Assembly: GCA_021413925.1 (NCBI GenBank)
Contig: JAIOPL010000002.1
Coordinates: 73,655-137,654, forward strand
Reading direction: 5' to 3'
Length of the DNA stretch: 64,000 bases
Origin: Verrucomicrobiota bacterium
GTDB lineage: Bacteria; Verrucomicrobiota; Verrucomicrobiia; Chthoniobacterales; UBA6821
Each line of letters begins with the position of its first letter. The first letter of the stretch is position 1. The translations under genes and the position numbers were made by a program. Of this stretch, positions 1-10,336 are shown piece after piece. The notes below the pieces were generated by a model, which saw nothing but the letters and a program-made list of their open reading frames with translations, was not told the origin of the DNA and made no database searches.

Positions 1-1
1 G

Positions 2-3000
2 GTGACAGGTGCCCGTCAACTCAGGCCGGATATCTTTGGAAAAGCGGCACCGACCCCGACGCTACTCAATCTCCAGGTCTGGAACTCCGCCTGGTTCAGG
101 AAAGAAGCCGCAGATCAGGGTTATGCCATAAGAAATTCCCCCGATGCTCCCCTTGTCACGATTGCCCCGAGGATATCGGAAGATCAGGTTTCCCGCAGTC
201 GAATCAGGCTGGATTCTTCCCTGCTTGGAAGCGGCGGAATCGGGTCTCTGGAAATCAATAACCATGATGGTCACATTGTGCTTGCTTCGGGTTCGACCCT
301 TTCAATGGGGACGGGTGGATCGGTGACCCTATCTGCCGGCAACATCGATATCCTCGGGTCGATCGTTGTTCCGGGCGGCGACATCAGCCTCAAATCGTCT
401 AATCTTGGATACTCCATGTTGAACCGCTTGCTGGTTGAGGAGCGGTTTCTTTTCCAAGGCGAGCCCGGCAAGGGTACCGTCACGGTCGGTTCATCCTCTC
501 GTCTTTCAACGGATGGTAGCGCGGTGATGGGTTATTCCCCGATGGGGCAGGCCTATGTAGCTGATGCAGGGGATATCACGATCCAGGGATACAATGTGTT
601 TTTGGAGAGAGGATCATTGCTTGGAGCCTCGGGGGGAGCGTTGATTGGAATGAACGGATTCACGGGCATTGCCTACGGGAGTGCCGGGAGCATTTCGATT
701 TCGGGTGGTCAGGATGCCGACCACCCCACGATCCATGACGGCGATCTCCGGTTGGGGGCTCAACTCACAGCTTATGCCGGTGTGGGCTCTCGTGGTGGAA
801 GTCTGGAGATCAATGCCCCTGCGATTCAGATCGGTGGAACTTCAGTCGGGGAAAGGACGCTTCTCTTGGATAGCTCATTCTTTAACAACGGAGGAATCTC
901 CGAATTTTCGCTCGGTGGTCTTGGCATCGGTCAGGATGGGGAAGGCTTTGATAAGGAAATCGCGGGAGTGAGGGTGGTTGATGGAACGCTGATCCAACCG
1001 GTGATCAGTAACAGGATTTACAACTACACCGGCACCAGTCGCCTGATAACCCTTCCACGCTTTCAGAGGGAAGCTGTCTCCCTTGAGTTGTTATCAAAGG
1101 GACTGAAGTTGGAAAAAACCGTCGTCGTTCAGGGGAAAGTCGTCATCGAGGAGAGAGCCTCTGTCTTCCTTGATCCATTTCTCCAGTTGCCGTATGCAGG
1201 CGCATCGGTGCCCACCGTTAAGGCCGGATCACTGGTCATTTCCGGAAGAAATTCGATGGTCAACGGATTTTTGACGGCTCCGGGTGGGGATATCTCGATA
1301 AGCGGTGCCGCAAGTTATCCCGACAACTATCCCGGAGGAGTTGCTCCCTTTGCATTGCCCACCCTCCGGCTTGGAAGCAAGGCCGTGGTCTCGACCTCCG
1401 GGATTGCCGCAAGGATTGCCGATCCGAGGGGACTGGGAAGAAATCTTGGGGCAGTACTCTCGGGTGGTCATGTCGTGTTGTCGGGTAATATCGATATAGC
1501 CGAGGGATCGCGAGTCGATGTCTCCGGAACATCGGCCGTTCTCACGGTTCCGACTCCAAGAGGAGCAAACCGTTCCCTCTATTTAGATTCACGGATCGAG
1601 AGTGCGGGAGGGAGGATCGAACTAAAAGCTTCCGAGTATCTTGTGGTGGATGGAACTCTCCTTGGCAAGAGCGGCGGAAATTCCGCCGCCGGTGGTTATC
1701 TCGAAGTCTCTTCTGGTAGATTTTATCCCGATGGCATCCTGGCCGATCCCAGGGACATCAGCCTCGAGATGTTTCAGACGAGGGAAGCCATGGCGAGGAG
1801 GGTGGAGTCTGATCGTGATGCGGCAAAGTCGCTCGGATATTTCGCGGCGGAAACCGCGATGCAGGGTGGCTTCGACGGGTTGGAACTCGATGGGAATGTC
1901 CGCTTCAACGGTGATGTCTCGATCGGGATCGACGGAATTCTCAGGGCCGCCACGGGGGGGGTGATCTCCGCAGACGGTGCGGTTGTCCTTCGGGCAAACC
2001 ATGTCGCGATCGGCATGCCAATGCAGGGACCGATGGCCTCCGGGGATCCCCGGATCAACAACGTCTTCGGATTGGGCAATGTCTACGAGGCCCCCTCCGG
2101 GGGTGCTGGATCGATCGTGGTCGAGGCTGACTCCGTGGATGTCGGAAATCTCCTCTTCAGGAACATCGGGACGGCAACGATTTCCGCAGGTAACGGGGAA
2201 ATTCGTGGGGCAGGGGCGCTTTCTCTTCGCGGCACCCTTGTGATGAAAGCCGCACGGATTTATCCCGCGACCGCATCGCGATTGTGGATCTCTGTCTATG
2301 ACGGGGTCGTGCCGGGTTCGATCACGGTGCAGCAGTCCGGTTCGGTTGCGGGTCTTCCCCTCTCTGCCGGAGGCACCCTTTCGCTCCACGCCTCCTCCAT
2401 CACCCAGAACGGGACGCTTCTTGCCCCGTTCGGAACGATCAACCTCGGGTGGGACGGCACGGGTTCCTCTCCCATCGATCCAATCACGGGAGCAGGAACC
2501 TCTGATCCGAAAACACCTGCGGCGGCATCACTGCCCAAGGCCTCCTTGGTGACGCTCGAATCGGGACGCACCTCTGTCTCCGCCGTCGATCCGGACACGG
2601 GAAAGGGAGCCGTCATTCCCTACGGCCTAATCATGAACGGGACGCAGTGGATCGATCCCTCTGGCAATGACATCTCCTCCTCGGGCCTTCCGGCCAAGGG
2701 GGTCAACCTTTCCGCGGCTTCCGTCGTCACGGCTCCAGGAAGTGTGATCGATCTTCGCGGAGGCGGTGAGGTTACGGCCTACCAATGGATCAAAGGGCTC
2801 GGCGGAAACGTCGATATCACCTCTTCAAAAAGCGGAAGCTATGCGATCCTTCCCGGTTATGAATCAGCATTGGCTCCTGTTCTAGCGTTTGCAGATGCCG
2901 GCAAGACGGGAGGGGATTCCGGTTACACATTCGATCTGGGGACCGGAGACCGGATTTCTCTTTCCGGAGGTTCGGGGTTGTCAGCCGGAACATACACGCT

Positions 3001-6000
3001 CCTGCCGGCCCGTTACGCCTTGCTTCCAGGAGCGTTCCTTGTCAGCCCTACGGGCGATGCCCGCGAACTGCGTCCCGCGAGCATGAAGCTTCCGGGCGGT
3101 GAATCCCTTGTGGCCGGTTATCGTTTCAACACACTCGGATCGGCTTCCCAAGCACCCGTCATCGAATCCCTCTACAAGGTGACCCCCGCATCATCCCTTG
3201 CGCAAATGGCCGAGTACCTTGTCAGCACCTCTTCATCATTCCTACCCAAGGAACGCGCGGCATCCCCTGTCAAGGATGCCGCACAACTGGTGATCAACGC
3301 GACCTCGGTGATGGACCTCAGGGGGGGTGTGAGAGGTGCTGCTGGCCCCGGCGGATCCGGCGCTATCATCGATCTTGCCAGTTCCCGGAATTTCTCAATC
3401 GGCAGGGGCGCGAACCCAACCGACATTTCGTTGGATCCTTCCGTGCTGAGTTCCTGGAGCGCGGGCAGTCTCCTTGTCGGCGGGACGCGCCAGATTTCCC
3501 AGGTGGGAACCTTGCTGAAGGTTTCCACCGCCTCCATCAGCGTGGATAATGCCGGATCCGCTCTCACGGCTTCAGATCTCATCCTTGCCTCACGCGATGG
3601 CATCTTCCTTGGCAAAGGGGCCGAGATCAGGGCTGTCGGGACGAGTCCGACAGATCCGGTTTCAGTCCAGGGCGACGGAACCCTGCTACGTCTCAGTGCC
3701 GGTACGGGTTCCATTGTCACCCGCACCGGAGTAACCCCAAACGTCATCACCGGATACAGGGTTGACGATGACGTCGTGTTGTGCGGTGCCTCTGTCATTC
3801 TGGATTCCTCAGGAAAGGCTTCAGTCTCTTCAAGGGCTCAACTGGATGGAGATTCCCTGGCTTTGTCTGCGGGAAGAATCGCCGTTTCGTTCGACGGGAA
3901 GACGGATTCCGATGCCATGAATCTCACGGGTGATCTCTTGACCGGGCTCTATGCGGCGAGTGAACTCGGCCTTGCCGGTTATTCGCAGTTGTTGTTTTCC
4001 GGCAACGGCACCCTTGGTTCCCTGGACTTGAAATCCCTTGTCCTGGATACCCCTCTTATCAGGGGGGATGGTGCGGCCCGGGTCGGGATCCAGGCAGCGC
4101 ATCTGGTGATGCGGAACTCCACGGGAATGATCGGAGTGGTGCCACCCCTCGGCACGGGATCCGGTCAGCTTGACGTTTCGGTCACCGATCTGGAATTCGG
4201 ATCGGGGAAGATAGATTTCACCTCCTTTGGTAAAGTGTCGTTCAAAGCGGCCGGAGGTGTCGCCGCTGATGGCGCGGCTGATGTCCGGATTGGGGGTAAC
4301 CTGGACATCGAAACTCCGTTCCTGACCGCCTCCTCAGGTTCCGACTTCTCACTGGGTGCTTCCGGAAGGTTTGTAATTTCCCGGGCTGCGGGTCTGGTTT
4401 CGGTGCAGAGAGAGGGTGCGGGAGCCTCCGTCAGACTGCGCGGAGAGAGTCTTGCGATCGCCGCCCCGGTGATCGCACCCGCCGGCTTGATCTCCATGGA
4501 TGCCGGTGCCGGGGGGCTCACCATCTCCTCGACTATCGATGCGGCTGGGACCACCAAGAGATTCTTCGACACATCACGGAGCCTCGATGCGGGCAAAATC
4601 AGTATCGCCTCGGGTGGTGACTTGATACTCTCGCAGGGTGCTCTTTTAGACATTAAGGCATCTTCAGGAGGTGGATCCGCCGGCACCCTCTCCCTCTCCC
4701 TTCCATCAGGTAATCTGGAACTCTCCCCCACGGCCGCCCTCTCCGCTTCAGCTTCTTCGGAGGGAAAGGGCGGAGCTTTTGTCGCTGACCTTAGTGGCCC
4801 GCCCTCCGGGGGACTCGATCCGCTCGAAACCCGCCTCACTGCATCAGGATTCACCCGTTCCCGGGATGTGAGGATCCGGAATGGGGATGTCACTGTCGCG
4901 GGTGCCAAGGCACACTCCTATTCCCTCACCGCGGACTCCGGCAGCATCACCGTGACGGGCCTCATCGACGCATCGGGCGAGACTGGTGGGAAAATCGGCC
5001 TCTTCGCCGGAAAGAGCGTCTTGATCAAGGAAGGCGCGACATTGGATGCCAGCGGGGATGAATTCGACTCGGCCGGGAAGGGGGGATATGTCACCTTGGA
5101 AGCGGGGAACAATGCCTCGCTGGGTTCTGCGGGCATTGCCGCGACGGGCACTTCCGGATCCTTTGCCGGTAATGCCTGGGTCGTGGATCTTGCCGGGGGA
5201 TCCTTGATCGACCTCTCCGTGGATGAGGTCCCGGGGCTGGGGCAGTCGGCGGGACGACTTCACCTGAGAGCGCCCCAGACTGCCAACGCTTCCGATGTTC
5301 AGGTGAACCCCATCGGCGGGGAGATCAAGGGGGCTTCGGCCATCGAGGTCGAGGGTGTGTTCCGTCAGGATGCCGCTCTCGCAGGGATCGCTTCGATTGA
5401 TTCCAGCGCGCCGTCGTGGAACAACACGACGAGCTACACTGCGGGGACTACAGTTCTTTTCAACGGGTTACTGTACACTGCCAAGGTTTCCACGAGGAAC
5501 AATACTCCTCCCAACACGACCTTTTGGAGTCCCTCCACGGACACGAGTTTCAAGCAGAAGGCACTCAATAATGCCTCCGCGTTCATGGCGAATGCGGGCG
5601 GCGCGAGCGCACGGATTCTTTCCGCCATTCCTGCTGATAAGAAATCTCTCTTCCAGATCAATCCCGGAGAGGAGATCATCAATTCCAAGGGAGGTCTCCT
5701 GCTCAACAATGATTGGAATCTCTCGACGGCGCGCTACGGGGAGAGCCTCAGTGTGCTCAACAATCAGGGCAACCCGACAGGCGCGACCACCCGCAGGAAC
5801 GCGGGATTCCTGACACTGAGGGCCAAGGATGACATCACCTTCAATGGAAGCCTTTCCGATGGTTTTGGCACGAGTGTCTCAGGACTCTATTTTGCACAGC
5901 TTCTGCCTTTGGTGAGAGACGGGCAGGGGGTGACCTTGAGCCAGTCCTCCTGGTCGTACCGGATTGCCGCAGGCGGGGATTTCAATTCCGCCGATCCGCT

Positions 6001-9000
6001 TGCCGTAAACGGAAACGGTACCGGTTCCGTCAATGTTGGCAAACCGACGAAGAGCTCCAATGCGATCAGGCCGTCGACATCCGACGGCAATGCGCTCAAC
6101 TCCTACACTCCCGACGCGCTGGCCGGAAACTATCAGGTAATCCGCACCGGCACAGGGGACATCTCCGTTGCCGCAGGAGGTGACATTCGGCTGCAGAATC
6201 AGTTCGCCACGATCTACACGGCCGGTGCCCGCACCGCCGATCCGAGGCTGGGCGGCACTTTCGATCCTAGGAGTATTGATACCAGCAGGGGGCAGACGGG
6301 ACCGTTCGGGAGATACCAGCAACCCGCCAATTATGCCCCGCAATACTCGCTTGGCGGCGGCAATGTCAGTCTCTCGGCCGGCGGCGATATCGAGCATGTC
6401 CAGTTGGCTTCTGATGATTCCTATATTCCCGATTCATCGCGCCAGATGCCTGTCAACTGGCTCTCGCGTCGGGGTCAGACGGACGGAGATGGCAACTGGA
6501 TGACCCTTTACAACGGTGAAGTCGCCACGACGACCTGGTGGGTGAATTTCGCGAACTTCTTCCAAGGAGTGGGCGCCCTCGGTGGAGGGAATGTCTCGAT
6601 GCTGGCCGGCGGGAATGTCAGCAACGTCGACGCCGTGATCCCGACCCAGGGACGCGTGACGGCAAGGGATCTGTTCGGAAAACTGCTTGCACCATCCGAT
6701 GGAGTGCTTGTGGAGACAGGAGGCGGCGATCTCACGATCGAAGCCGGCGGGAACATCGATGCGGGGGTCTATTACGTGGAGAGGGGTGATGCCACAATCA
6801 AGGCTGGTGGTGACATCATCAGCAACAGGACTAGGGATGTGGAGGGGCGGTACCTCTCCTCCTTGATCGAGACTAGCTTTGCCGACAGGGCAAATCCCGC
6901 TCCAGAGAGTTGGCTTCCCACCTCTTTCTTCCTTGGCAAGGGAAGCATCAAGGTTACTGCCGGGGGGGATGCGCTTTTAGGTCCCGTCGGAAATGTTTTT
7001 CTGTTGCCACAGGGGATCAACGACGGTCTTTTCACCCAAGGAGGCATCCAAGTCTATTTCAGGAACTATTTTTCCACCTATGCGCCTGAGAGCCATATGA
7101 GTGCCGTGTCTCTAGGTGGCAACATCACCTTCCGGACCCAGTTGCTCGATCTGCCTGCCTTTCAGAAGTGGATGGTTGCCGATCGGACAAGTGACAGCGT
7201 GAGTCCTTCCAATCCCGGCAAGCCAGGGGACTATCAGCCATGGCTTAGAATCGCAGAGTTTGTGGCCGAAGCTCCCGATCTTGGGAGTGCCGCATCTCTT
7301 CTTCCTGCCTCCATCAATCTGGCCGCCGTCTCGGGTAGCATCGATCTGCAGGGGAATCTGACACTCTCCCCCGCGGCGAGAGGTGGTCTCTCTCTGCTTT
7401 CGGCCTCCACGATCAATGGCGTCTCTCGTCAGCAGGAGGGTGTCCGGTGGTCCACCTCCGTGATCAATATCTCCGATTCCTCCCCAGCCCTGCTTCCCTC
7501 GGTCAGGGCGCCCCTCTCCGCCGCTCTCCTGAGGAACGACCCCACGTACAACTACCTGACTTCTCCGTCTGTTTTTCTGAGGGAGTTCTCTTATTCGCTT
7601 CAGGAAACGGCCTCCTATACCGGCGCCAATGCAGCCCTTCAGGGGAAGATCGCCCGGCATGATCAGGGCCTCCTGCATGCCGGGGATCCAGATCCGGTGA
7701 GGATCTATGCCCTCGGAGGCGACCTTTCGGGGCTTGGGGTTTTCTCCCCCAAGGCGACGAGGGTTCTTGCCGGCGGTGACATTGCCGACCTCTCTCTTTC
7801 CATTCAGCATCTCTCTTCTGCTGATCTCAGTGTCGTTTCGGCTGGAGGGGACTTGCGTCCCTTCGATGAGAACACCCCTCGCTTGGAGGAAGCCTCGAAG
7901 GAACTTGACCGGTTCAACCAACCTGCGGACTGGGCTTACAGGGCCCAACCCCGCAGCGGTGACATCCAGATCAGCGGCCCCGGAATGTTGCAGGTTCTTG
8001 CCGGCGGGGACATCGATCTCGGGACGGGCGACGTCAACTCAGACGGCACGGGGGTGGGCATCACCAGTATAGGCAATGCCAGAAATCCTGCCCTGCCCTT
8101 TGATGGTGCCTCGATCATCGCAGTCGCGGGGATGAGTCTTCCCTCAGGACTTGGAAGCGGGGATCTCCGTAGCGTCGATCTCCTGGAATACTTCGCTCCT
8201 GTGGATGCCGCCGGGAGCTATTTCAGTCAACTCATCCCCATGTTGAACTCTCAAGGTGATTCTCTCCTTGCCGCACGGGTCGAAGACGCCGGATCTCTTG
8301 GTGGAATCCTCCGTCTTGGGATGGACGATGAGTCCATGGCGCGGATCGCGCTTTCCCTGTTCCATGTCGTTCTGAGGGACTCGGGGCGTGATCGGAACGA
8401 TCCCGCTTCCCCTGACTACGGCACTTACAGGAACGGGCTTGCGGCGATTGACCGTTTTCTTCCCGCCGGAAGCGGTCATGGAGACATCATCCTGAATGCC
8501 CGTGACATACGGACCAAGAGCGGTGGCGGAATTGATCTGGTTGCGCCGCGAGGGGGGATCTCGCTCGCAAACTACTCCATCAGTGAAAGCCTCACTCCTC
8601 CCGGCATCGTCACCGAGAGCGGGGGAGGAGTGAATATCTTTTCCAGGGATGATGTCTCGCTTGGTATCGGCCGCATCTTCACTCTCCGTGGGGGAGATGT
8701 CATGATCTGGTCCGACAAGGGGGACATTGCGGCCGGATCCTCCGCCAAGACGGTCCAGTCGGCTCCCCCGACGCGGGTTCTGATTGATCCTCAGAGCGGT
8801 GCCGTGGAGACGGACCTTGCGGGTATTGCCACGGGCGGTGGAATCGGCGTTCTGGCCACGGTGGCCGGGGTGGCGCCGAGTAATGTCGACCTGATCGCAC
8901 CGACGGGTGTCATCGACGCTGGAGATGCGGGTATAAGATCGACCGGCAATCTGAATCTTGCGGCCCGGAAAATCCTCAATGCTGACAATATCCTTGCGGG

Positions 9001-9295
9001 AGGCGTGACGGTTGGGGCTCCTCCACCTGCTGCTCCGGCAGCAGCGCCTCCGGCATCCGTTCCTCCCGCCGCTCCTCCCGCGGGTGCCGTTACTGCGGCT
9101 GCAGTTGCGAATAATGCCGCAGAGAATTCCGTAGGCAGGAATGCCCGCAACGATCAGGCTGATTCGGCCCCATCCATCATTTCGGTCGAGGTGCTCGGCT
9201 ATGGTGGAGGAGATGGGGATGGTGACGATGAGAAGATCGAAAAATCCGTCAAGCAGCAGGAATCGGAACAAGGGACGAAACAGGCCGCTCTGTGA
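2..9295 (+). CDS. Filamentous haemagglutinin-family giant surface protein (TpsA-like), 5' end outside the window
   Basis: The reading frame is open from the window edge for 3,097 residues and no signal peptide or TPS secretion domain is visible, so the true start lies upstream. Nearly the whole length is low-complexity beta-helix-like repeat rich in Gly, Ser, Asp and Ile, with recurring AGGD/AGGN words typical of FHA adhesins. The C-terminal part, with words such as APTGVIDAGDAGIRS and NADNILAGG, matches the DUF3739 type of FHA-family protein. It is followed by an Ala/Pro-rich stretch and a charged tail. Residues about 1803-1846 form a different, CBM5/12-like module. A TpsB-type transporter is encoded downstream at 13165, so export to the cell surface by two-partner secretion is likely. 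The role (adhesion or substrate binding) is inferred. Confidence 0.85.
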   Translation: MTGARQLRPDIFGKAAPTPTLLNLQVWNSAWFRKEAADQGYAIRNSPDAPLVTIAPRISEDQVSRSRIRLDSSLLGSGGIGSLEINNHDGHIVLASGSTLSMGTGGSVTLSAGNIDILGSIVVPGGDISLKSSNLGYSMLNRLLVEERFLFQGEPGKGTVTVGSSSRLSTDGSAVMGYSPMGQAYVADAGDITIQGYNVFLERGSLLGASGGALIGMNGFTGIAYGSAGSISISGGQDADHPTIHDGDLRLGAQLTAYAGVGSRGGSLEINAPAIQIGGTSVGERTLLLDSSFFNNGGISEFSLGGLGIGQDGEGFDKEIAGVRVVDGTLIQPVISNRIYNYTGTSRLITLPRFQREAVSLELLSKGLKLEKTVVVQGKVVIEERASVFLDPFLQLPYAGASVPTVKAGSLVISGRNSMVNGFLTAPGGDISISGAASYPDNYPGGVAPFALPTLRLGSKAVVSTSGIAARIADPRGLGRNLGAVLSGGHVVLSGNIDIAEGSRVDVSGTSAVLTVPTPRGANRSLYLDSRIESAGGRIELKASEYLVVDGTLLGKSGGNSAAGGYLEVSSGRFYPDGILADPRDISLEMFQTREAMARRVESDRDAAKSLGYFAAETAMQGGFDGLELDGNVRFNGDVSIGIDGILRAATGGVISADGAVVLRANHVAIGMPMQGPMASGDPRINNVFGLGNVYEAPSGGAGSIVVEADSVDVGNLLFRNIGTATISAGNGEIRGAGALSLRGTLVMKAARIYPATASRLWISVYDGVVPGSITVQQSGSVAGLPLSAGGTLSLHASSITQNGTLLAPFGTINLGWDGTGSSPIDPITGAGTSDPKTPAAASLPKASLVTLESGRTSVSAVDPDTGKGAVIPYGLIMNGTQWIDPSGNDISSSGLPAKGVNLSAASVVTAPGSVIDLRGGGEVTAYQWIKGLGGNVDITSSKSGSYAILPGYESALAPVLAFADAGKTGGDSGYTFDLGTGDRISLSGGSGLSAGTYTLLPARYALLPGAFLVSPTGDARELRPASMKLPGGESLVAGYRFNTLGSASQAPVIESLYKVTPASSLAQMAEYLVSTSSSFLPKERAASPVKDAAQLVINATSVMDLRGGVRGAAGPGGSGAIIDLASSRNFSIGRGANPTDISLDPSVLSSWSAGSLLVGGTRQISQVGTLLKVSTASISVDNAGSALTASDLILASRDGIFLGKGAEIRAVGTSPTDPVSVQGDGTLLRLSAGTGSIVTRTGVTPNVITGYRVDDDVVLCGASVILDSSGKASVSSRAQLDGDSLALSAGRIAVSFDGKTDSDAMNLTGDLLTGLYAASELGLAGYSQLLFSGNGTLGSLDLKSLVLDTPLIRGDGAARVGIQAAHLVMRNSTGMIGVVPPLGTGSGQLDVSVTDLEFGSGKIDFTSFGKVSFKAAGGVAADGAADVRIGGNLDIETPFLTASSGSDFSLGASGRFVISRAAGLVSVQREGAGASVRLRGESLAIAAPVIAPAGLISMDAGAGGLTISSTIDAAGTTKRFFDTSRSLDAGKISIASGGDLILSQGALLDIKASSGGGSAGTLSLSLPSGNLELSPTAALSASASSEGKGGAFVADLSGPPSGGLDPLETRLTASGFTRSRDVRIRNGDVTVAGAKAHSYSLTADSGSITVTGLIDASGETGGKIGLFAGKSVLIKEGATLDASGDEFDSAGKGGYVTLEAGNNASLGSAGIAATGTSGSFAGNAWVVDLAGGSLIDLSVDEVPGLGQSAGRLHLRAPQTANASDVQVNPIGGEIKGASAIEVEGVFRQDAALAGIASIDSSAPSWNNTTSYTAGTTVLFNGLLYTAKVSTRNNTPPNTTFWSPSTDTSFKQKALNNASAFMANAGGASARILSAIPADKKSLFQINPGEEIINSKGGLLLNNDWNLSTARYGESLSVLNNQGNPTGATTRRNAGFLTLRAKDDITFNGSLSDGFGTSVSGLYFAQLLPLVRDGQGVTLSQSSWSYRIAAGGDFNSADPLAVNGNGTGSVNVGKPTKSSNAIRPSTSDGNALNSYTPDALAGNYQVIRTGTGDISVAAGGDIRLQNQFATIYTAGARTADPRLGGTFDPRSIDTSRGQTGPFGRYQQPANYAPQYSLGGGNVSLSAGGDIEHVQLASDDSYIPDSSRQMPVNWLSRRGQTDGDGNWMTLYNGEVATTTWWVNFANFFQGVGALGGGNVSMLAGGNVSNVDAVIPTQGRVTARDLFGKLLAPSDGVLVETGGGDLTIEAGGNIDAGVYYVERGDATIKAGGDIISNRTRDVEGRYLSSLIETSFADRANPAPESWLPTSFFLGKGSIKVTAGGDALLGPVGNVFLLPQGINDGLFTQGGIQVYFRNYFSTYAPESHMSAVSLGGNITFRTQLLDLPAFQKWMVADRTSDSVSPSNPGKPGDYQPWLRIAEFVAEAPDLGSAASLLPASINLAAVSGSIDLQGNLTLSPAARGGLSLLSASTINGVSRQQEGVRWSTSVINISDSSPALLPSVRAPLSAALLRNDPTYNYLTSPSVFLREFSYSLQETASYTGANAALQGKIARHDQGLLHAGDPDPVRIYALGGDLSGLGVFSPKATRVLAGGDIADLSLSIQHLSSADLSVVSAGGDLRPFDENTPRLEEASKELDRFNQPADWAYRAQPRSGDIQISGPGMLQVLAGGDIDLGTGDVNSDGTGVGITSIGNARNPALPFDGASIIAVAGMSLPSGLGSGDLRSVDLLEYFAPVDAAGSYFSQLIPMLNSQGDSLLAARVEDAGSLGGILRLGMDDESMARIALSLFHVVLRDSGRDRNDPASPDYGTYRNGLAAIDRFLPAGSGHGDIILNARDIRTKSGGGIDLVAPRGGISLANYSISESLTPPGIVTESGGGVNIFSRDDVSLGIGRIFTLRGGDVMIWSDKGDIAAGSSAKTVQSAPPTRVLIDPQSGAVETDLAGIATGGGIGVLATVAGVAPSNVDLIAPTGVIDAGDAGIRSTGNLNLAARKILNADNILAGGVTVGAPPPAAPAAAPPASVPPAAPPAGAVTAAAVANNAAENSVGRNARNDQADSAPSIISVEVLGYGGGDGDGDDEKIEKSVKQQESEQGTKQAAL
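5408..5540 (+). other. CBM5/12-like carbohydrate-binding module inside the FHA protein
   Basis: Residues about 1803-1846 break the beta-helix repeat pattern. They read W, then Y-T-A-G-T-T-V, then N-G-L-L-Y-T-A-K, then N-N-T-P-P, and finish with F-W. This is the order of conserved residues in the small chitin/cellulose-binding CBM5/12 fold (W...Y..G..V...G..Y.A......P......W). The family call is by eye. Ligand and function are unknown. Confidence 0.6.
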
Positions 9296-9473
9296 TATGC
9301 GAAGAGCCACTGGAGGATATCCAACAAAAATTAAAAAACGACTAGACAGGTCGCTGAATACTCAGTAAATCATAAACAACGATCAATCGTATCGCATATA
9401 GAAACGACAAAAAATTTTCCATGACCCGACATCGGGAGTTGGCACAACGCAACATCAACACCACGCAAACATC

Positions 9474-10268
9474 ATGAAACCAAACTTAAAAAACCCTCTG
9501 AGGGTCGCAATCGCCGTGACGGCGTTCGCCTTGGGTGGAATCACCTCACAGGCCCAAGTCCTTAACGACTGGGTCTCCAGTGACCTCTTGATCGGCTTCC
9601 GCGCAAGCGGAGGAACCGGATCCAGCGATTCCTACCTGATCAACATCGGGCAGGGATCTCTTTACGATACCAACAAAGGAAGCTTCCCACTCAGTCTAGG
9701 TAACGTTGGCTCAGACTTGGCCGCTAAGTATGGTAACGACTGGTATTCCCGAAGTGACCTCTTCTGGGGAATTTTCGGAACCTCAACCAACACCGTCCCC
9801 ATCCTCTACAGTTCGGTGGCTAGGACCAACTCAAATGTCCAGAGCACGCCTCCTCCAAATGTGACATCTACCGCTGGCACCGCTACGCAGATCACTTCCG
9901 TGACGTCTGCTTTCAACTTGCTCTCTGCCACGGCCAACAGCACCAATGCGGCTTTCCAGCCCAATACAGCCAGTCCCTCAAGCTATAATTATCAGGTGAC
10001 CCAGAGTGGCACTGATTTCGGCTCGGTCAGCCAATGGAATGATATTCAGGGAAATCTCAACCAGATTCTCGACCTCTACAGGCAGAGCACTAACGCACCC
10101 TCCTGGCGCGGTGGCTTCTCACTCAATAATGCGGGGTTGATCGCTTTCAACCCGACGATTGTTCCCGAACCCTCGACCTATGCATTGTTGGGTATTGGAG
10201 CGGTCCTTCTCGGTGCGGCCTATCGACGCAAGGCAAACCCCAAAGAATCCTCAGGATTCCTCTTTTAA
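9474..10268 (+). CDS. PEP-CTERM sorting-domain protein
   Basis: A 264-residue secreted protein. It begins with a signal peptide (basic MKPNLKNPLR, then a hydrophobic stretch ending near TSQAQ). It ends with a PEP-CTERM tag: VPEPSTYALLG, a transmembrane stretch, then AAYRRK. PEP-CTERM proteins are sorted by an exosortase, which is not in this window. The middle (residues 30-225) is Ser/Thr/Asn-rich and I do not recognise it beyond the general secreted PEP-CTERM type. It follows the FHA gene after a 178-base gap in which I see no gene, and precedes another secreted protein. The start is the ATG that opens the signal peptide; no Shine-Dalgarno sequence is seen before it. Confidence 0.85.
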   Translation: MKPNLKNPLRVAIAVTAFALGGITSQAQVLNDWVSSDLLIGFRASGGTGSSDSYLINIGQGSLYDTNKGSFPLSLGNVGSDLAAKYGNDWYSRSDLFWGIFGTSTNTVPILYSSVARTNSNVQSTPPPNVTSTAGTATQITSVTSAFNLLSATANSTNAAFQPNTASPSSYNYQVTQSGTDFGSVSQWNDIQGNLNQILDLYRQSTNAPSWRGGFSLNNAGLIAFNPTIVPEPSTYALLGIGAVLLGAAYRRKANPKESSGFLF

Positions 10269-10336
10269 CAACGAATGCGCAAATAACAGCAGCATAGAAA
10301 AATACATAGAAATCGATAACCAATTATTAGTACAAT

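Noticed and set aside
8144-9310. 388-residue minus-strand frame opposite the FHA gene
   Set aside because: Composition mirrors the FHA codons (Arg/Gly/Asp-rich) and no domain is seen.
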